Shown in pieces: positions 6,996 to 9,766 of a stretch of DNA of 9,766 nucleotides. Under the pieces are notes generated by a model that saw nothing but the letters and a program-made list of their open reading frames with translations, was not told the DNA's origin and did not search any database. The stretch is from Stenotrophomonas sp. UBA7346 (GTDB taxonomy: Bacteria > Pseudomonadota > Gammaproteobacteria > Xanthomonadales > Xanthomonadaceae), in assembly GCA_002471015.1 (NCBI GenBank), contig DKPB01000043.1, forward strand, positions 25,882 to 35,647, given 5' to 3'. Numbering within the stretch: the first letter of the stretch is position 1; every line of letters begins with the position of its first letter. The translations under genes were made by a program, and so were the position numbers.

Positions 6996-8039
6996 ATGGA
7001 ACTACGCCCCGAACAACTTTCCAGCCAGGCGGCCGGGCAGGCGCTGGCGCCGGTCTATCTGATCGCCGGGTCTGAACTGCTGCGTGTCATCGAGGCCGCC
7101 GATGCGGTGCGTGCCAAGGCGCGCGCCGAGGGTATCGGCGAGCGCGAGGTGTTTGATGCCGACGGGCGTGATTTCGACTGGGGGCAGCTGTCCTCCAGCT
7201 TCAATGCGCCCAGTCTGTTCAGCGCCCGCCGCCTGGTCGAGGTGCGCCTGCCCAATGGCAAGCCGGGCAAGGAGGGCGCCGAGGTCATCAGCGACTTCTG
7301 TGCACGGCCACCCGCGGATGTGGTGCTGCTGATCACTGCCGGTGAGTGGAGCAAGGCACACCAGGGCAAATGGACCGAGGCGGTCAACAAGGTTGGCGTG
7401 TTGTCGGTGGCCTGGGCCATCAAACCCCATGAGCTGGGTGATTGGATCGAGCGGCGCCTTCGGGCCAAGGGCCTGCGCGCCGAGCCGGCGGCGGTACAGC
7501 GGCTGAGCGAGCGGGTGGAAGGCAACCTGCTGGCGGCTGCGCAGGAGATCGACAAGCTGGCCCTGCTGGCCGATGGCCAGCCCTTGGACGTGGCGAAGAT
7601 GGACGCGCTGGTGGCCGATGCCGCGCGCTATGACGTGTTCCGGCTCAGCGAGGCGGCGTTCTCGGGGCAGGCCACCGCGGTGACGCGGATGCTGGCCGGC
7701 TTGCGTGCCGAAGGCGAGGCAGTGGCCGCGCTGATGCCCATCCTGATCCGCGAACTGCTGCTCACCGCCGGGCTGGCGCGGGTGCAGGCCGCCGGTGGCA
7801 ATCTTGCCGGTGAGATGAAGTCCAAGGGCATCTGGGAGTCGCGCCAGGCGCCGTTCAAGCGCGCGCTGCAACGGCACCCCGATCCACGTCGCTGGGAGCG
7901 CTTTGTCGCCGAAGCCTCGCAGATCGACCGCATCGCCAAAGGGCGTGCCGACGGCGATGCATGGCTGGCACTGGAGCGTTTGCTGCTGGCGCTGGCCGAG
8001 GCGCGCGCGGTCAGGCTGCTGGTGCGCAATGCCCGCTGA
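6996..8039 (+). CDS. holA: DNA polymerase III subunit delta (clamp loader)
   Basis: Delta subunit of the clamp-loader complex, which opens the beta sliding clamp so that it can be put on DNA. The 347-residue length is near that of E. coli HolA (343). Recognisable parts: N-terminal domain starting ELRPEQL and APVYLIAGSELLRVIEAADAVR; FSARRLVEVRLPNGKPGKEGAEVI; LLITAGEWSKAHQGKW; the lid-like domain IKPHELGDWIERRLRAKGL with RLSERVEGNLLAAAQEIDKLALL; and the C-terminal collar domain beginning YDVFRLSEAAFSGQ. ATG 6996 is chosen over TTG 6990 because homologues begin MxLRPEQL and a G-rich Shine-Dalgarno-like stretch (6982-6987) sits 8 bases upstream. It lies 36 bases after lptE and its end overlaps nadD, so the three genes are likely one transcript. 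Confidence 0.97.
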   Translation: MELRPEQLSSQAAGQALAPVYLIAGSELLRVIEAADAVRAKARAEGIGEREVFDADGRDFDWGQLSSSFNAPSLFSARRLVEVRLPNGKPGKEGAEVISDFCARPPADVVLLITAGEWSKAHQGKWTEAVNKVGVLSVAWAIKPHELGDWIERRLRAKGLRAEPAAVQRLSERVEGNLLAAAQEIDKLALLADGQPLDVAKMDALVADAARYDVFRLSEAAFSGQATAVTRMLAGLRAEGEAVAALMPILIRELLLTAGLARVQAAGGNLAGEMKSKGIWESRQAPFKRALQRHPDPRRWERFVAEASQIDRIAKGRADGDAWLALERLLLALAEARAVRLLVRNAR

Positions 8040-8721
8040 GGCGGCAGCGTCTGCCGCTGGGCTGCTGGTGCTGTATGGCGGCACCTTCGATCCGGTGCAT
8101 AACGGTCATCTGGCCATTGCCCTGGGGGCCGCCCGGGCGCTGCACGGTCCAGTCCGGCTGATGCCGGCGGCGGATCCGCCGCACCGCCCGCCACCGGGCG
8201 CCGATGCCACCCAGCGGGCGCACATGCTGCAGCTGGCCGTTGCCGGCCACCCGCAGCTGCAGGTGGATCTGCGCGAGCTTGAGCGTGCCCAGCGGCACCC
8301 GGGCGTGCCGTCCTGGACCGTGGACACCCTGCGTGAACTGCGTTCGGAACTGGGCCGGCAACAGCCCATCGTCCTGCTGATGGGGGCCGACAGCCTGCTG
8401 GGCCTGCCCACCTGGCATGAATGGGAGCACCTGCTGGCGTTGGCGCATATCGTGGTGGCCGAACGCCCGGGCAGTGCCCTGGACGGGGAGCTGCCGGCAT
8501 TGCTGGCCACACATCTGGAACGGGCCTGGGTAGCGTCTGCGTCCGCCCTGGCGCAGGCGCCGGCAGGCAAGGTATGGCGCATGCGCCAGCCGCTGCACGC
8601 CGAATCGGCCACCGCCGTGCGCGCGCTGATCGCCGCGAGCGGCGACTGGCGGCCACTGCTGCCGCCGACAGTGGCAGACTACATCCAGGCGCAGGGCCTG
8701 TACGCTTGCCAACCGTCGTGA
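8029..8721 (+). CDS. nadD: Nicotinate-nucleotide adenylyltransferase
   Basis: Cytoplasmic enzyme joining nicotinate mononucleotide and ATP to give deamido-NAD, the step before NAD synthetase in NAD formation. The 230-residue product has the nucleotidyltransferase signature GGTFDPVHNGHL (17-28), whose two histidines (24, 27) contact ATP phosphates; RHPGVPSWTVDTLRELR; MGADSLLGLPTWHEWEHLL, the substrate-site segment; and ESATAVRALI in place of the usual I-S-S-T-x-I-R motif near the end. The ATG overlaps the last 11 bases of holA in another frame, which points to translational coupling. The roughly ten residues before the first strand (LLVLYGG) are a low-complexity Ala-rich leader, so a later start cannot be fully excluded, but no good alternative codon is present. 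Confidence 0.97.
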   Translation: MPAEAAASAAGLLVLYGGTFDPVHNGHLAIALGAARALHGPVRLMPAADPPHRPPPGADATQRAHMLQLAVAGHPQLQVDLRELERAQRHPGVPSWTVDTLRELRSELGRQQPIVLLMGADSLLGLPTWHEWEHLLALAHIVVAERPGSALDGELPALLATHLERAWVASASALAQAPAGKVWRMRQPLHAESATAVRALIAASGDWRPLLPPTVADYIQAQGLYACQPS

Positions 8722-8744
8722 ATGCCGGCTGCGGCCGGGTTCTC

Positions 8745-8750
8745 TATAAT
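8745..8750 (+). promoter_or_regulatory. Consensus -10 element (TATAAT) upstream of rsfS
   Basis: An exact TATAAT lies between the nadD stop and the rsfS start in otherwise GC-rich sequence. Transcription would begin near 8757, giving a leader of about 23 bases before TTG 8780. I find no good -35 hexamer 16-18 bases upstream and no extended -10 TG, so activity is inferred from the -10 box and position alone. Confidence 0.5.
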
Positions 8751-8779
8751 CGCCCCCTTATTCATCGAGTTCTCCCGCT

Positions 8780-9193
8780 TTGACCACCGAAGCCCAAGTC
8801 ATCAAGACCCAATTGCCCAACCCGGCACCCTCCGTCCCGGCACTGCTGGCTGCCGTCCATGCCGGCCTGGAAGAGATCAAGGCCAAGGACACCGTGGAGA
8901 TCGATGTCCGCGGCAAGTCCAGCGTCGCCGACTATCTGGTGATCGCCTCCGGCACCTCGACCCGCCACGTCAAGTCGATTGGCGATGAGGTGGTGCGTTT
9001 TGCCAAGCAGCTGGGCGTCATGCCGCTGGGTGTGGAAGGCGAGCGCGAGGCCGAGTGGGTACTGGTCGACCTGGGCGATGTGATCGTCCACGTCATGCTG
9101 CCGCGCGTGCGTGAGTTCTATGCGCTGGAGCGCCTGTGGACCGTGGGTGACCAGCCGCCGGTCGCCGATGACGAGGACGACGCGCAGGCCTGA
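8780..9193 (+). CDS. rsfS: Ribosomal silencing factor RsfS (Iojap/YbeB family)
   Basis: Binds ribosomal protein uL14 on the large subunit and blocks joining of the subunits, lowering translation during starvation or stationary phase. The 137-residue product carries the family core: LEEIKAKDTVEIDVRGKSSVADYLVIASGTSTRHVKSIGDEV, then GVEGEREAEWVLVDLGDVIVHVMLPRVREFYALERLW. The start is TTG 8780: no in-frame ATG or GTG lies between it and the conserved core, and no upstream one fits. The N-terminal 25 residues (TQLPNPAPSVP) and the acidic tail (about 127-137, DDEDD) are extensions beyond the core and look flexible. It follows nadD by 58 bases, the usual neighbour, but seems to have its own promoter box. 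Only a weak ribosome-binding site (GAG, near 8767) is visible. Confidence 0.97.
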   Translation: MTTEAQVIKTQLPNPAPSVPALLAAVHAGLEEIKAKDTVEIDVRGKSSVADYLVIASGTSTRHVKSIGDEVVRFAKQLGVMPLGVEGEREAEWVLVDLGDVIVHVMLPRVREFYALERLWTVGDQPPVADDEDDAQA

Positions 9194-9216
9194 GTGGCCT
9201 TGCCGTAGTGCCCCAG

Positions 9217-9239
9217 ACGGCGCCGCAGGGCGCCGTTTT
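9217..9239 (+). terminator. Intrinsic terminator-like hairpin between rsfS and rlmH
   Basis: Perfect 8-bp GC-rich stem ACGGCGCC (9217-9224) and GGCGCCGT (9229-9236) with loop GCAG, followed directly by a short T-run (9236-9239). It starts 24 bases after the rsfS stop and ends 28 bases before the rlmH start. The short T-run suggests partial rather than complete termination. Confidence 0.7.
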
Positions 9240-9266
9240 CATTTGATCCCCAGCAGGAGCCGCGCC

Positions 9267-9737
9267 ATGAAAGCTAGGTTGATCGCCACCGGAGAACGGG
9301 CCCCGGCCTGGGTGGCGCAGGGCTTTGCCGAGTACCAGAAGCGCCTGTCGCATTGGCTGCCGTTGGAGTTGGTGGAGATCGAGCCCGGTCTGCGCGGCAA
9401 GGGCCGTGATCCGCGCCGGGCGATCGAGGACGAGGGCAAGCGGGTGCTGGCGGCGTTGCCGAAAAATCCCTATGTGGTGGCGCTGGACGTGCCAGGTCGG
9501 CAGCTCAGCTCCGAGCAGTTGGCGCAGCGCCTGGAACACTGGCGGACGCAGGGCAGGGACCTGGCCTTCCTGATCGGCGGGCCAGAAGGACACGCGGCAG
9601 AGGTATCGGCGGTGGCCGACGAGAAGTGGTCGATCGGCCCGCTGACCTTGCCGCACATGCTGGTGCGGCTGGTCGTGGCCGAACAGCTGTATCGCGCAGC
9701 GGCAATGTTGGCCAATCACCCCTACCATCGCGCGTGA
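9267..9737 (+). CDS. rlmH: 23S rRNA pseudouridine-1915 N3-methyltransferase RlmH
   Basis: SPOUT-family methyltransferase that methylates N3 of pseudouridine 1915 (E. coli numbering) in helix 69 of 23S rRNA on assembled 70S ribosomes, using S-adenosylmethionine. The product is 156 residues, the standard RlmH size. Seen: N-terminal MKARLIATGERAPAWVAQGFAEYQKRL; YVVALDVPGRQLSSEQLA; the knotted SAM-site loop FLIGGPEGH; LTLPHMLVRLVVAEQLYRA; and the C-terminal YHRA that ends nearly all RlmH proteins. AGGAG at 9255-9259 sits 7 bases before ATG 9267, the clearest ribosome-binding site in the right half of the window. An upstream extension of the frame covers the rsfS end and terminator and is not plausible. 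It follows rsfS, its usual neighbour. Confidence 0.98.
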   Translation: MKARLIATGERAPAWVAQGFAEYQKRLSHWLPLELVEIEPGLRGKGRDPRRAIEDEGKRVLAALPKNPYVVALDVPGRQLSSEQLAQRLEHWRTQGRDLAFLIGGPEGHAAEVSAVADEKWSIGPLTLPHMLVRLVVAEQLYRAAAMLANHPYHRA

Positions 9738-9743
9738 TTAACG

Positions 9744-9751
9744 TATAGAAT
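9744..9751 (+). promoter_or_regulatory. Probable -10 region downstream of rlmH, for the next gene
   Basis: The segment TATAGAAT offers TATAGA (9744-9749) or TAGAAT (9746-9751, five of six consensus bases) in a short AT-rich patch just after the rlmH stop. The GC-rich run after it resembles the context after TATAAT at 8745. No clear -35 box is seen. The gene it would serve lies outside the window; in related genomes I would expect maf here, which is recollection and not seen. Confidence 0.4.
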
Positions 9752-9766
9752 GCGCCTCCCCGCCCG

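Noticed and set aside
7002..8084. 360-codon - strand open frame opposite holA and the start of nadD
   Set aside because: It crosses the boundary of two well-identified + strand genes and its translation has no protein-like features beyond high-GC shadow composition.
1..9766. Search for CRISPR arrays, tRNA/rRNA genes, insertion sequences, toxin-antitoxin pairs or anti-phage genes
   Set aside because: No short spaced direct repeats, clover-leaf segments, transposase motifs or defence-type domains were seen; the only tandem repeat is coding, within the adhesin.

Overview
The window reads as a high-GC gammaproteobacterial chromosome, most likely a xanthomonad close to Stenotrophomonas. That rests on gene order (leuS-lptE-holA-nadD-rsfS-rlmH), codon use strongly biased to G/C in third positions, and the style of the encoded proteins. 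The genus is inferred from recollection, not from a search. All nine supported genes lie on the + strand.

Left part (1 to about 3360), surface and envelope: the window opens inside a YadA-type trimeric autotransporter adhesin. The part seen is glycine-rich, with a 125-residue repeat, head repeats, neck motifs and an outer-membrane anchor ending in Trp. Fifty bases later comes an OmpA-family lipoprotein with an N-terminal region resembling the SmpA/OmlA (BamE) fold, a proline-rich hinge and a peptidoglycan-binding domain. The two look co-transcribed, and the lipoprotein may serve the adhesin. A perfect 14-bp hairpin follows, then a six-helix DUF998-like membrane protein.

Right part (3541 to the end), conserved housekeeping genes: leucyl-tRNA synthetase, the LPS-assembly lipoprotein LptE, DNA polymerase III delta subunit, nicotinate-mononucleotide adenylyltransferase, ribosomal silencing factor RsfS and 23S rRNA methyltransferase RlmH. 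holA and nadD overlap by 11 bases. A consensus TATAAT element precedes rsfS, which starts with TTG, and a hairpin plus T-run separates rsfS from rlmH. Another -10-like element follows rlmH and probably serves the next gene outside the window.

The spacer between leuS and lptE (212 bases) carries several inverted repeats and no convincing gene. I see no tRNA, rRNA, CRISPR array, insertion sequence or phage gene, and no wholly new system. The most interesting items are the adhesin-lipoprotein pair, the degenerating Trp-ring residue in the adhesin repeats, and the punctuation around rsfS.
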